NCBI GenBank assembly: GCA_029245675.1
Contig: JAQWOV010000009.1
Span: 1-57,111, forward strand
From: Acidimicrobiales bacterium
GTDB lineage: Bacteria; Actinomycetota; Acidimicrobiia; Acidimicrobiales; MedAcidi-G1
Length of the DNA stretch: 57,111 nucleotides
Direction of reading: 5' to 3'
The notes below the pieces were generated by a model. The model had not been told where the DNA came from and did no database searches. It saw only the letters and a program-made list of their open reading frames with translations. Below are positions 1 to 8,232 of this stretch, in pieces. A program made the translations under genes and the position numbers. Each line of letters starts with the position of its first letter. The first letter of the stretch is position 1.

Positions 1-2
1 TG

Positions 3-1361
3 ATTTGCGCCCTTGTTCTCTCCTCCTTCGCCGCTGCTTGTACTACGTCAACAAGTGGAGACCCCGAAAGTCTTGCACCCGCAACAACCGAAACACCCGC
101 AACAACCGAAACACCCGCAACAACCGAAACACCCACAACAACCCAAGCACCCACAACAACCCAAGCACCCGCAACAACTACCACAATTAACCCGGATGCA
201 GTAAAGAACGCCCAGCAGCTTGAGGAATATATTGCTCAAGCCGCTGCATTTAGCCAAGTTGACTCTGCTTATCTCATTCCTTCGGATTTAAATCCTAAAG
301 CTGGTGGGGCTCCTGGTTATACCCGTTACGTGTTTCGTGAAACTTCTAGTGGAGTTGTTCCCACCCTTATAGAAGGACCAGTTGGTACACAAACCCGTTG
401 TGATGAGCCGTCTCTTCCCTGCTCTTATCTTGACTTAGTCGAACTGCATGACAGTGGCGCAACAGTCCCTCAAGAACTAAACATGTCAGAAGAAGAGTTA
501 GCAGATCTGGTGACACAACTGAACACTTTGTCAGAGTTCGCGTCGCGTCATATAGACGTGAATACTGCGTGCAGTAGTGGTTTTGTTTCAGACCAGATTC
601 AAACCCCAAACATGGGTTCACATTTTTATAGCCCGCGATTTGTTTCTGATGGAATTTTTGATCCCGCTAAGCCTGAAATTCTCATTTACGCTCCTGCCGA
701 TGGTTCTTTGCATCAAGGTGCGTTAGGTCGCTGCAGAAATGGAGTGTGGGAAGGACCTCCACTAAGACTTACCGGTACTGCTTTCATCCTTCCGCCTTCT
801 GAGTTTGGTGTGAGCCACCCAGAAGCATTTGCATCTGACTTAGACAACTGGCACGCCCATTTCAATATCTGCCGAGGAAACAATGCTGGGAGTGATTCGT
901 TCGTAACGAAACAGGAGTGTATAAATTCTGGGGGAAATTGGAATGATGCCATCGGCTGGATGCTTCACGCATGGGTTGTGCCTGAACATGACAGTCAATT
1001 AGGCGTCTTTTCAATGTGGAATCCATCAATCGCTCCACTGGGCAACAAAGACAGCATTGCGGAAGATCGACTTATAAAAGGCTCAGATTTTCCAGAAGGG
1101 GCACAACAATCTTTGATTACAAACTTTGCTTTTGACCCAATTATTGAAGTAGAGGTCGGACAAAGCGTCTTTTTCAACAATAGCGATTCAGTACCTCACA
1201 CAGTCAGCGCTGGTACTCCTGACGCTCCAGATTTGAATGCTTTTGACTCTGGGTTGCTTAGTCCTGGAGACAACTACCAGCTAGATACCAGTGAATCAGG
1301 ATCATTTACTTTCTTTTGCTTTCTTCATCCTGATATGACTGCAACTGTAGTAGTGGGCTAA
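3..1361 (+). CDS. Exported lipoprotein with C-terminal cupredoxin (blue-copper) domain, 5' partial
   Basis: The frame is open from the left edge, so the start lies outside the window and 452 residues are visible. The first residues look like the end of a lipoprotein signal peptide (hydrophobic run, then FAAAC). A Thr/Pro/Ala-rich linker made of 18-bp repeats follows. The middle part holds a His/Trp-rich segment (WHAHFNIC, then GWMLHAWVVPEHD) that I cannot assign to a family. The last ~80 residues look like a plastocyanin-type cupredoxin: His in PHTVSAG (codon 1197), then Cys (1317), His (1326) and Met (1335) in a C-x2-H-x2-M arrangement, the usual type 1 copper ligands. It probably acts at the outer face of the membrane in electron transfer or copper binding; substrate and partner are unknown. 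A GTG at 330 is only an internal codon. The GDPD lipoprotein follows 17 nt downstream, possibly in the same transcript. Confidence 0.8.
   Translation: MCALVLSSFAAACTTSTSGDPESLAPATTETPATTETPATTETPTTTQAPTTTQAPATTTTINPDAVKNAQQLEEYIAQAAAFSQVDSAYLIPSDLNPKAGGAPGYTRYVFRETSSGVVPTLIEGPVGTQTRCDEPSLPCSYLDLVELHDSGATVPQELNMSEEELADLVTQLNTLSEFASRHIDVNTACSSGFVSDQIQTPNMGSHFYSPRFVSDGIFDPAKPEILIYAPADGSLHQGALGRCRNGVWEGPPLRLTGTAFILPPSEFGVSHPEAFASDLDNWHAHFNICRGNNAGSDSFVTKQECINSGGNWNDAIGWMLHAWVVPEHDSQLGVFSMWNPSIAPLGNKDSIAEDRLIKGSDFPEGAQQSLITNFAFDPIIEVEVGQSVFFNNSDSVPHTVSAGTPDAPDLNAFDSGLLSPGDNYQLDTSESGSFTFFCFLHPDMTATVVVG
81..170 (+). repeat. Five 18-bp tandem repeats encoding a Thr/Pro linker
   Basis: Five consecutive copies of an 18-bp unit are visible. 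The first three are gcaacaaccgaaacaccc and the last two are the variant acaacaacccaagcaccc. Because the unit is a multiple of three, it encodes ATTETP and TTTQAP hexapeptides, a flexible spacer between the lipidated cysteine and the folded domains. Copy number may vary by slippage without breaking the frame. Confidence 0.9.
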
Positions 1362-1378
1362 CCAAGGCTCCTTAACTA

Positions 1379-2461
1379 ATGTCAATGAAAAGATTTTTTC
1401 TTACTCAAATTCTTTTTCTGGCAATTCTTAGTTCTTGCGGTAATGACCAGGAGTCAACGCCCACTCCTACCAGCCAAGCAACCGACATAAGCACATCTAC
1501 AACTATCGCCAGCACAACCACAACGACCACAACGACCACAACGACCACAACCACGACCACAACCACAACCACAACAACGCTCGCCCCTGAACCACCCTCT
1601 ATCTCAGATTTACTGAACGTCTCATATCCGTTGAATATTGCGCATGCAGGAGGAGATCAGGATTATCCGCACTCAACCATGTATGCCTTTCAGCAAGCAG
1701 TAATAGAGGGCGCTGACATATTAGAGATGGATGTTCGTATCACTGCCGATGGGGTTTTAGTAGTGCATCATGATGAAACAGTTGATGGAAATACTGGAGT
1801 CTCCGGGACGGTCTCTGAAATGACTGTTGCTGAGTTGCAGCTCTTGGATAACGCATGGTGGTGGTCCCCTACTTGCTGGCCTTGTCGCGATCTCGGTGAA
1901 GGAGACTACCCGTTGCGAGGTGTACGTACTGGTAACACCTCTCCTCCAGATGGTTTCACTTCAGAAGATTTTCGTATCGAAACTTTTTTTGACATCGCTT
2001 CAGCGTTTCCGGAAATGCCGTTAGATGTTGAGATAAAAGATGAAGGTGTACTTGCTTCAGAAGCTATCACTGCGTTGATCTCAGATATTGATGCTCTTGA
2101 CCGGCATGATTCTGTAATTGTGGCTTCTTTTTCTTCGGATGTTATTGCAGAATTCAAACAAGCCGCTGGGCCTGATATTGCCACTAGCCCCGGAACAGAT
2201 GAAATGGTTGCTTGGGTTCTCAACGGAGAACCCCTCGGAGATCATGCAGTGGTTCAAGTTCCTCCGTTTTATGGTGAAGTTGAAGTTCTAGTTCCTAGCT
2301 TTTTTGAAGCTGCAAAAACCGCAAGTGTTGATGTGTGGGTTTGGATGAGCGACACCACGCAAGAAAATTATGAATATTATCTTGAGCTTGTATCTATGGG
2401 CGCAGATGGAATAATTAATGGGCGTCCAGAAGCTATGGAGCAAGTCTCTTTAAGTCCATAG
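1379..2461 (+). CDS. Glycerophosphodiester phosphodiesterase lipoprotein
   Basis: It likely hydrolyses glycerophosphodiesters (deacylated phospholipid head groups or teichoic-type polymers) to glycerol-3-phosphate and an alcohol outside the cell. Residues 1-20 form a lipoprotein signal with lipobox LSSC (Cys20). A run of 22 consecutive threonines (46-67) is the linker. The catalytic domain starts near 85 with His89 in HAGGD, followed by the metal-binding ExD pair Glu116/Asp118 in EMDVR and His131 in VVHHD, matching the GDPD signature. The usual PEN after the first His is replaced by PHS. Start choice: the first ATG gives MSMKRFF; the ATG two codons later (1385) is equally possible, and no good ribosome site separates them. 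Phosphate or carbon scavenging is the likely role, inferred from the family. Confidence 0.88.
   Translation: MSMKRFFLTQILFLAILSSCGNDQESTPTPTSQATDISTSTTIASTTTTTTTTTTTTTTTTTTTTTTLAPEPPSISDLLNVSYPLNIAHAGGDQDYPHSTMYAFQQAVIEGADILEMDVRITADGVLVVHHDETVDGNTGVSGTVSEMTVAELQLLDNAWWWSPTCWPCRDLGEGDYPLRGVRTGNTSPPDGFTSEDFRIETFFDIASAFPEMPLDVEIKDEGVLASEAITALISDIDALDRHDSVIVASFSSDVIAEFKQAAGPDIATSPGTDEMVAWVLNGEPLGDHAVVQVPPFYGEVEVLVPSFFEAAKTASVDVWVWMSDTTQENYEYYLELVSMGADGIINGRPEAMEQVSLSP
1514..1579 (+). repeat. ACN codon run encoding 22 consecutive threonines
   Basis: A low-complexity stretch built largely of 9-bp aca/acg/acc units. It encodes 22 threonines in a row in the GDPD lipoprotein. The in-frame repetitive structure is expected to vary in length between strains by multiples of three. 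Confidence 0.9.
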
Positions 2462-2465
2462 AACA

Positions 2466-3098
2466 TCAGTAACCTAAATTCCCTGATCTCATCTCTCTGA
2501 CTGCAGAGTCATCTCCTGAAATTTCTACCAAAGCTTTGTCGCGTCGCCCAGTCATGAACATTGCGAGTTCTATAGGTTCTCCGGTCAGAGTGACTTGTCG
2601 CCCAGATTCGCTGATACGGGCTGTTTCGCCTGATGGCCTGCTTAAAGTCAGATCGATATCTTCAAGTTTTCGTGCCATTAAATGTGCGGATCGCTTTTGG
2701 ATTTTCCAAATAATTTCTTGAAGTTCGTCGAGGCCTTTTCGCTCTTCCCATTCTTCTGTAGCTCGTCGAACGTCTTCATGATGAATGGTGTATTCAAGAA
2801 CATTCATTTGCCCATCAATTCTTTTTAGAAGTAATGGTGGACCTTTTCTCAGTTTTCTAATTAAACCTTCGAAAGGCTTTGCAGCTAGTCGCTTTGTAGT
2901 TTTTTCTGTGTGGCGAGCGAATACGCCCCCAAATATTATTCCAAGAGCCGCTAGCGGTTTACGTTCTCTTAGAACTAGATGGGCGGCCAAATGAGCGGTA
3001 AACCATCCTTCACATAAAGTTGGTGCTTCAGGACCTACTTCTTCTAATAGGTCGCACAACTTTTTTCGTTCTGTTTGTGCCCAATATTGTGCATTCAT
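2466..3098 (-). CDS. TIGR03085-family metal-binding protein (maleylpyruvate isomerase/DinB-like fold)
   Basis: A 210-residue protein of the actinobacterial TIGR03085 family, related to mycothiol-dependent maleylpyruvate isomerase and DinB-like four-helix proteins. The N-terminal part (CDLLEEVGPEAPTLCEGW) and the histidines in TAHLAAHLVLRERKP and TIHHEDVRRA match the metal-binding helix bundle. The C-terminal ~70 residues (LTLSRPSGETARI to ISGDDSAVREM) resemble the SCP2-like tail of this family. The reaction is unknown; a mycothiol-linked transferase role is inferred from the superfamily and from mshC elsewhere in the window. It starts 4 nt after the stop of the upstream acyl-CoA synthetase, so it is probably cotranscribed. 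Confidence 0.8.
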   Translation of the reverse strand: MNAQYWAQTERKKLCDLLEEVGPEAPTLCEGWFTAHLAAHLVLRERKPLAALGIIFGGVFARHTEKTTKRLAAKPFEGLIRKLRKGPPLLLKRIDGQMNVLEYTIHHEDVRRATEEWEERKGLDELQEIIWKIQKRSAHLMARKLEDIDLTLSRPSGETARISESGRQVTLTGEPIELAMFMTGRRDKALVEISGDDSAVREMRSGNLGY

Positions 3099-3102
3099 CT
3101 GA

Positions 3103-4866
3103 TTACTCTGTTGGTGTTCCTATCAAGGTTTCACGTAACTCGCGCTTAAGAAATTTCCCATTTGCGTTGCGAGGCAATGCTTCTTCGCTAAACCAAATGT
3201 GTTCTGGAGCTTTGAACGATGCTATTAATGTGCGTACATGGTCTTGAAGCTCTTTGGCAGTTAATTCAGCGCCAGGCAAGCGAACTATTGCTACTCCAAC
3301 GGCTTCGCCAAGTCGTTCATCAGGTACTGCAAATACTGCTGCTTCAGCTACAGAGGGGTGCTCGTAAATTGCTGCTTCTACTTCAGCTGAATAAACGTTC
3401 TCTCCGCCTCGTAAAACCATGTCCTTCGCTCTATCTACAAGGAAAAGGAACCCGTCTTCGTCGAGATATCCGATATCACCGGTATGGAACCAGCCGTCAG
3501 TAAGGATTTCTTCATTTGCTTCGGGCCGGTTTAGGTAGCCGCGAAACACATTTCCTCCCCTAACCCATAATTCTCCTAACTGTCCTACTCCCTGATCCTT
3601 TCCGTCTTCACCCACTATTCGTGATTCAAGAATTGGAACAACAGGTCCTGTAGATTCAGGTTTGGCAGTAAAGAAATGAGCCGAGTTCATGGCTATTACA
3701 CCATTAACTTCAGTGAGTCCATATCCAGTTGAAGGGCGACCTTCAATCTTTTTTTCAATCTTGTGCACGAGGTCAGGTTGCACAGCAGCTCCTCCACCTC
3801 CTAGATGACTAAGGCTTGAGGTGTCTCTTTTTTCAAAGTCTGGATGATTAATCAATTCTCTGGCCATAGTAGGAACACCAGTAAATGTTGACGGTCTTTC
3901 TTTCTCTATAAGTTCAAGAGCTACTCCGGCATCCCATCGATACATGAGAATCAGCTGACCTCCCTGAGCAGTAACCGGGTGCAAGCAACAGTTGCAACCA
4001 GTCACATGAAACAGAGGAACGGCGAGAACAGAACCTGGTTTTGATTCTCCGGGTTGTTTATCTGACCCTGAGGGGTTTTCTCCTGCTGCAACTGCTTTGG
4101 CCCCGGCTGTGAGGGTTACTGTATTCCAGAATCCAAGATTCAGAAGATTGGAGACTGCTCCGCGATGAGTTAAGACCGCTCCCTTTGGTCGACCAGTCGT
4201 CCCAGAGGTGTAGAAAATGCAAATATCATCTTCGGGGCTAATGGCAATTTCAGGAAGTGGAGGCAGTTCAGCTGCTTTCTGTATCGCGTTTTCCCAGTGA
4301 ATTGCATCGTCAGGAAGATCTCCTTCTACTCGTACACCGATGATGTGAAGTTGATTATTTTCTCTTAGTCCTTCTAGCTCTGAGTGCACTCTCTCAAGAC
4401 GTCCTTGATCAGCTATCAAAACTTTCGGGGTGCTATCTGAAAGCCCAAATTCCATTTCTGGTCCGGTCCACCAAGCGTTCATGCCCACTACAGCAGCACC
4501 AATTTTTAAAGTAGCCCAGTAAGCCAATGCCCATTCTGGGTAATTCCTCATAGATAGGGCGACTCGATCTCCATGTCCCACTCCTACAGATAGGAGATAT
4601 ACGGCTAATGCATCTACTACTTCATGTGCCTCTCCGTAGGTCATACGTTCATCGCCATAAATGAGATAATCATTTTCTGCGTAAGCGAGAGAAGCCGCCC
4701 ACACTAAAGCCATATTTGGTGGAGCAGCATCGTAAACCCGTGTAGGCACACCTCTTACTTCATTAACTGACCAAGCAAAAGGGGCGCCAGGCCCAGTCAA
4801 CTCATCCCAAGCTGCTTGATAATGCTCGTCAACTGGTGATTCTTTCACGCTTATTTTCCCCTTCAC
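3103..4866 (-). CDS. Long-chain/medium-chain acyl-CoA synthetase (AMP-forming)
   Basis: Activates a carboxylic acid to acyl-CoA through an acyl-adenylate. ANL-superfamily motifs are in order: the phosphate loop YTSGTTGRPKGAVLTH, the adenylate motif STGYGLTEV, WFHTGDIGYLDEDG, VDRAKDMVLRGGENVYSAEVE (hinge) and the catalytic lysine region PRNANGKFLKREL. Length (587 aa) is normal for a FadD-like enzyme with an N-terminal extension. The chain-length or aromatic specificity cannot be read from sequence. The annotated start is a GTG. A second GTG six codons in (4848) is preceded by AAGGGG at good spacing and could be the true start. It is divergent from the MaoC hydratase gene and upstream of the TIGR03085 gene. 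Confidence 0.9.
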   Translation of the reverse strand: MKGKISVKESPVDEHYQAAWDELTGPGAPFAWSVNEVRGVPTRVYDAAPPNMALVWAASLAYAENDYLIYGDERMTYGEAHEVVDALAVYLLSVGVGHGDRVALSMRNYPEWALAYWATLKIGAAVVGMNAWWTGPEMEFGLSDSTPKVLIADQGRLERVHSELEGLRENNQLHIIGVRVEGDLPDDAIHWENAIQKAAELPPLPEIAISPEDDICIFYTSGTTGRPKGAVLTHRGAVSNLLNLGFWNTVTLTAGAKAVAAGENPSGSDKQPGESKPGSVLAVPLFHVTGCNCCLHPVTAQGGQLILMYRWDAGVALELIEKERPSTFTGVPTMARELINHPDFEKRDTSSLSHLGGGGAAVQPDLVHKIEKKIEGRPSTGYGLTEVNGVIAMNSAHFFTAKPESTGPVVPILESRIVGEDGKDQGVGQLGELWVRGGNVFRGYLNRPEANEEILTDGWFHTGDIGYLDEDGFLFLVDRAKDMVLRGGENVYSAEVEAAIYEHPSVAEAAVFAVPDERLGEAVGVAIVRLPGAELTAKELQDHVRTLIASFKAPEHIWFSEEALPRNANGKFLKRELRETLIGTPTE

Positions 4867-4890
4867 TATTTCTCTTCATCAAACTCTAGA

Positions 4891-4924
4891 GGCGGATATG
4901 CTCGCCCGCCTTGACGGGCGGATA
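4891..4924. promoter_or_regulatory. GC-rich inverted repeat with flanking direct repeats between divergent genes
   Basis: In the divergent gap between the acyl-CoA synthetase and MaoC genes, CGCCCG (4903-4908) and CGGGCG (4915-4920) form an inverted repeat around a 6-nt spacer. GGCGGATA occurs twice in direct orientation (4891-4898 and 4917-4924). GC-rich dyads of this kind in an otherwise AT-rich gap may be a regulator site; which regulator binds is unknown. Confidence 0.35.
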
Positions 4925-4974
4925 GTTTTGCGACCACGGTAGAGGAATAAGAATATAACTGGAGTGTGAGCAAC

Positions 4975-5442
4975 ATGATTGAAATAGCTTTTGATGACAT
5001 TGAAGGCCTACTAGCTGCAGCTACTGAAGAGTGGAGCGGCTGGGGCCCAGAGTTTGAAATGACTCAAGAAAAGATCGATGCTTTTGCAGAATTAACGGGT
5101 GATCATCAGTGGATACACGTTGACGTTGAAAGAGCAAAGACAGAAAGCCCATTTGGTGGCCCTATTGCCCATGGTTTCTTCACCTTGAGCTTGGTGGCTT
5201 CTATAAGTTGGAATGACAAAGTCCGTATAACTGGATTCCGGAATGCTGTGAACTACGGGGCTGACGGTCTGCGGTTTCTAGCTCCCGTACCCTCTGGATC
5301 AGTGCTTCAAGCAAGAAGCCGCTTGAAAGAGGCTCGTGAACATAAGAAAGGAACTCTTGTAGCTTCGCAAGTTGCTATCCATGTTCAAGGAGTAGAAGTC
5401 CCTTCAGTCCTCTACGACTCCCTTACTCTCTACCAAGGGTGA
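4975..5442 (+). CDS. MaoC-like enoyl-CoA hydratase (hot-dog fold)
   Basis: A ~155-residue single hot-dog domain of the MaoC/NodN type. The hydratase-2 motif is clear: ELTGDHQWIHVDVERA then FGGPIAHGFFTLSL, with the catalytic Asp and His in DHQWIH. It probably hydrates an enoyl-CoA to the (R)-3-hydroxyacyl-CoA. Start: the ATG here is preceded by GGAG (4961-4964) at 10 nt spacing. An upstream in-frame GTG at 4966 gives MSNMIEI but lies right on that ribosome site, so the ATG is preferred. The divergent neighbour is an acyl-CoA synthetase and a thiolase follows on the same strand, consistent with acyl-CoA breakdown. Confidence 0.85.
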   Translation: MIEIAFDDIEGLLAAATEEWSGWGPEFEMTQEKIDAFAELTGDHQWIHVDVERAKTESPFGGPIAHGFFTLSLVASISWNDKVRITGFRNAVNYGADGLRFLAPVPSGSVLQARSRLKEAREHKKGTLVASQVAIHVQGVEVPSVLYDSLTLYQG

Positions 5443-5551
5443 ATAGATAACTGTGTCCGTAACGCTCTTCTATAAACAAGAAGCCTGAACGGCAGTTAGA
5501 GTAATCAAAGTACTTAATAGACCATAGATGTTTTAAATTTCAGGAGTTTCT

Positions 5552-6730
5552 GTGTCCCCGATTGTGATCCTTAGTGGTGCTCGAACACCAATTGGGCGCT
5601 TACAAGGCGCTCTTTCGGGCCAAACTGCAACACGCCTTGGGTCGATCGCTATTGATGCTGCCTTAGATAGAGCTGGACTAAGCGGCGATCAAGTGGACTT
5701 TACCTACTTGGGAAATGTGATCAGTGCCGGGATTGGACAAGTACCCGCAAGACGTGCAGCTGCAGATGCTGGAATTCCGTTAACTGCGCCTTCTACTCTT
5801 CTCAACCGGGCCTGTCTTTCAGGAATGCACGCCATTCACTTAGCTACCCAAATGATTCGTCTCGGGGAAGCAAAAGTAGTGGTAGCAGGAGGTATGGAAT
5901 CAATGAGTGAAGCTCCTCATCTATTGATGAAATCACGTTCGGGGTATCGCATTGGAGATGGAACCATCGTCGATTCAATGATGTTTGATGGTTTAACTTG
6001 CACTATTGAGCATTGTGCAATGGGAGAAGCAACTGAACGTTACGCACAAGAACTCAACTTAAGTAGAGAAGCACAAGATACATTCTCTGCCCAATCTCAT
6101 GAACGTGCTGCTAAAGCACAAAAAGATGGCTTATTTGTAGATGAGATCACACCAGTTTCAATTCCTTCAAGGAATGGCGATGACTTCGTAGTTGCAGAAG
6201 ATGAAGGTATTCGCTCAGATATAGATGTGGCTTCTCTTGGACGACTCGCTCCTGCTTTTGAAGCTAACGGAAATATCACTGCGGGTAACGCTTCACAAAT
6301 ATCTGATGGTGCTGCGGCGGTCATCGTCACTACTTTGGATCATGCAGACTCTTTAGGAGTTGAGCCTTTGGCTGAAATCGTTTCACACGGACAAGTAGCA
6401 GGACCCGATACGAGTCTGCTTTTTCAGCCTTCTAACGCCATCAAAAAATCTTTACAAAATACTGATCTAAACCTTTCTGATCTCAAACTTTTTGAGATTA
6501 ACGAAGCTTTCGCTGCAGTCGCACTTGCATCAACTCAAGATCTAGGAGTCCCAGAGGACATCGTGAACGTGAACGGGGGCGCTATTGCTTTGGGACATCC
6601 GATTGGCATGTCTGGTACACGGGTTGCTTTAACACTTGCTCTTGAATTGAAACGACAAGGCGGCGGACTTGGTGCTGCAGCTCTATGTGGTGGAGGAGGC
6701 CAAGGCGAAGCCTTGGTCCTTAAAGTCTGA
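5552..6730 (+). CDS. Acetyl-CoA C-acyltransferase (thiolase)
   Basis: A 392-residue type II thiolase cleaving 3-ketoacyl-CoA to acetyl-CoA and a shortened acyl-CoA, or condensing two acetyl-CoA. Visible catalytic features are the nucleophilic Cys88 in LLNRACLSGMHA, the NEAFAA motif, the His of GGAIALGHPIG and the second cysteine near residue 379 in ALCGGGGQGEA. It starts with GTG, preceded by a clear AGGAG (5542-5546). Its stop overlaps the next start by one base (TGATG), so it is translationally coupled to the carboxylesterase and, through it, to an acyl-CoA ligase. Together these look like a catabolic operon for an esterified acid. Confidence 0.92.
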   Translation: MSPIVILSGARTPIGRLQGALSGQTATRLGSIAIDAALDRAGLSGDQVDFTYLGNVISAGIGQVPARRAAADAGIPLTAPSTLLNRACLSGMHAIHLATQMIRLGEAKVVVAGGMESMSEAPHLLMKSRSGYRIGDGTIVDSMMFDGLTCTIEHCAMGEATERYAQELNLSREAQDTFSAQSHERAAKAQKDGLFVDEITPVSIPSRNGDDFVVAEDEGIRSDIDVASLGRLAPAFEANGNITAGNASQISDGAAAVIVTTLDHADSLGVEPLAEIVSHGQVAGPDTSLLFQPSNAIKKSLQNTDLNLSDLKLFEINEAFAAVALASTQDLGVPEDIVNVNGGAIALGHPIGMSGTRVALTLALELKRQGGGLGAAALCGGGGQGEALVLKV

Positions 6731-8232
6731 TGTCACTCACCTCTCAAAAAGATCCAATAGTAGAGATCCATTCAGGTGCACTTAAAGGGCGCAACAGACA
6801 TGGAGTTCAATCTTTTTTTGATATTCCCTATGCCGCCCCTCCAACCGGAGAGTTAAGGTTTGCTCCTCCGCAATCACCTATTCCCTGGGACGAAATACGT
6901 GATGCTCAACGACCAGGGAAAGCCGCCCCTCAACTTCCTGGCGAAGGACTTACGAATCGTATACCTGTTCCTTGGGACGAAGATTGTTTAATGCTTAATG
7001 TGACAACCCCAAATGCAGACAACAAAAAGCGTCCGGTTTACGTATGGATCCATGGTGGCGGATACCTTTCTGGTCAGGGAGCTATCCCTTGGTATGACGG
7101 AACTTCTTTCGCAGCCAACCACGACATCGTCACCGTCTCGATCAACTATCGCTTAGGAGCTTTAGGTTTCTGTAATCTCGCTTCAAGTTTTCCTCAAGAA
7201 AATACTCTTACTTCTTCAGGCTTACATGGGACCATGGACCAAATAGCGGCGCTGAAATGGGTTCAAGAAAATATCTCCGTATTTGGAGGAGATCCGGAAA
7301 AAGTAACTATTGGAGGTGAGTCAGCTGGAGCTTTTAGCGTCTGTAATCTATTAGCTTCTCCTGTCACTGATGGTCTATTTCATCAAGCGATTGCCCAAAG
7401 CGGGGCTGCACACCATATACATAGTCCGGAAGATTCTTCAGTAATAGCTGACAATTTTCTTGCTGAACTTGATAACCCAAGCTTAGAAGAGCTTCGATCG
7501 CTCCCTGTTTCTAAAATTCTTGAAGCACAGCACCGCGTAATTGACAATGATGGAAATAGAGACTTCGGTGTTGATGCTTTTTACCCTTCTTGGGGAGGTG
7601 AGGTTCTTCCACTTCCCCCATCTGAACTAATTAGTGAAAGTGCTGGATCCCATATCCCTCTTTTGATCGGCACTAATGAGGATGAAATGTCTCTTTGGGG
7701 AATAACAAGTTTTGATGACGAAACTACTGAGAGATACATACAACGAATCACCAAAAATTCAGAGAACTTCAAAAGTGTTTACAAGAAACGTCTCGGCGAA
7801 GTTGAGCCAGGTTGGCTCGGGTGCGCTATTTCTTCCGATTGGGTTTTTCGAATACCCGCAGTGAGAGTTGCAGAATCTCGTGAAGCTTTTGATTCCAAGA
7901 CCTTTATGTACAAGTTTTCTTGGGATTCCACAGCATTTGACGGGCAGTTGGGAGCAGCACACGCGCTAGAAATACCTTTCACCTTCAATGTCTTAGATAG
8001 ACCTGGAGTAACTCTCTTTATTGGGGACGGGCCACGACCTGATGCTCTTGCCCATATCATGCACGATGCATGGGCGACTTTCATAAAAGTTGGTGATCCT
8101 TCAACTGAAAGACTTGGAGAATGGCCAATTTACGACTCTGAAACCAGAACCGTAATGAACTTTGACGATGAATGTTCTCTTTTGTTTGATCCAGAAGCTG
8201 AAGAAAGAATGCTCTGGCATCAACTCCGATGA
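6730..8232 (+). CDS. Type B carboxylesterase
   Basis: A 500-residue alpha/beta hydrolase of the carboxylesterase type B (para-nitrobenzyl esterase) family. The oxyanion-hole motif HGGGYLSGQG is at 108 and the nucleophile elbow GESAG has Ser198. Candidate acid (Glu in GTNEDEMSL) and His (GAAHALEIPFTF) residues are in their expected places. There is no signal peptide, so it should act in the cytoplasm on an ester that has been imported. Sandwiched with 1-nt and 4-nt overlaps between a thiolase and an acyl-CoA ligase, it probably releases an acid that the ligase then activates. The actual ester is unknown. Confidence 0.88.
   Translation: MSLTSQKDPIVEIHSGALKGRNRHGVQSFFDIPYAAPPTGELRFAPPQSPIPWDEIRDAQRPGKAAPQLPGEGLTNRIPVPWDEDCLMLNVTTPNADNKKRPVYVWIHGGGYLSGQGAIPWYDGTSFAANHDIVTVSINYRLGALGFCNLASSFPQENTLTSSGLHGTMDQIAALKWVQENISVFGGDPEKVTIGGESAGAFSVCNLLASPVTDGLFHQAIAQSGAAHHIHSPEDSSVIADNFLAELDNPSLEELRSLPVSKILEAQHRVIDNDGNRDFGVDAFYPSWGGEVLPLPPSELISESAGSHIPLLIGTNEDEMSLWGITSFDDETTERYIQRITKNSENFKSVYKKRLGEVEPGWLGCAISSDWVFRIPAVRVAESREAFDSKTFMYKFSWDSTAFDGQLGAAHALEIPFTFNVLDRPGVTLFIGDGPRPDALAHIMHDAWATFIKVGDPSTERLGEWPIYDSETRTVMNFDDECSLLFDPEAEERMLWHQLR

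Noticed and set aside
81-170. Possible CRISPR-like array
   Set aside because: The repeats are contiguous, without spacers, and encode an in-frame linker.
48-257. Open frame on the minus strand encoding a Cys/Gly-rich repeat protein
   Set aside because: It is the antisense reading of the 18-bp Thr/Pro repeats; the plus-strand frame continues as a long lipoprotein gene with copper-binding residues.
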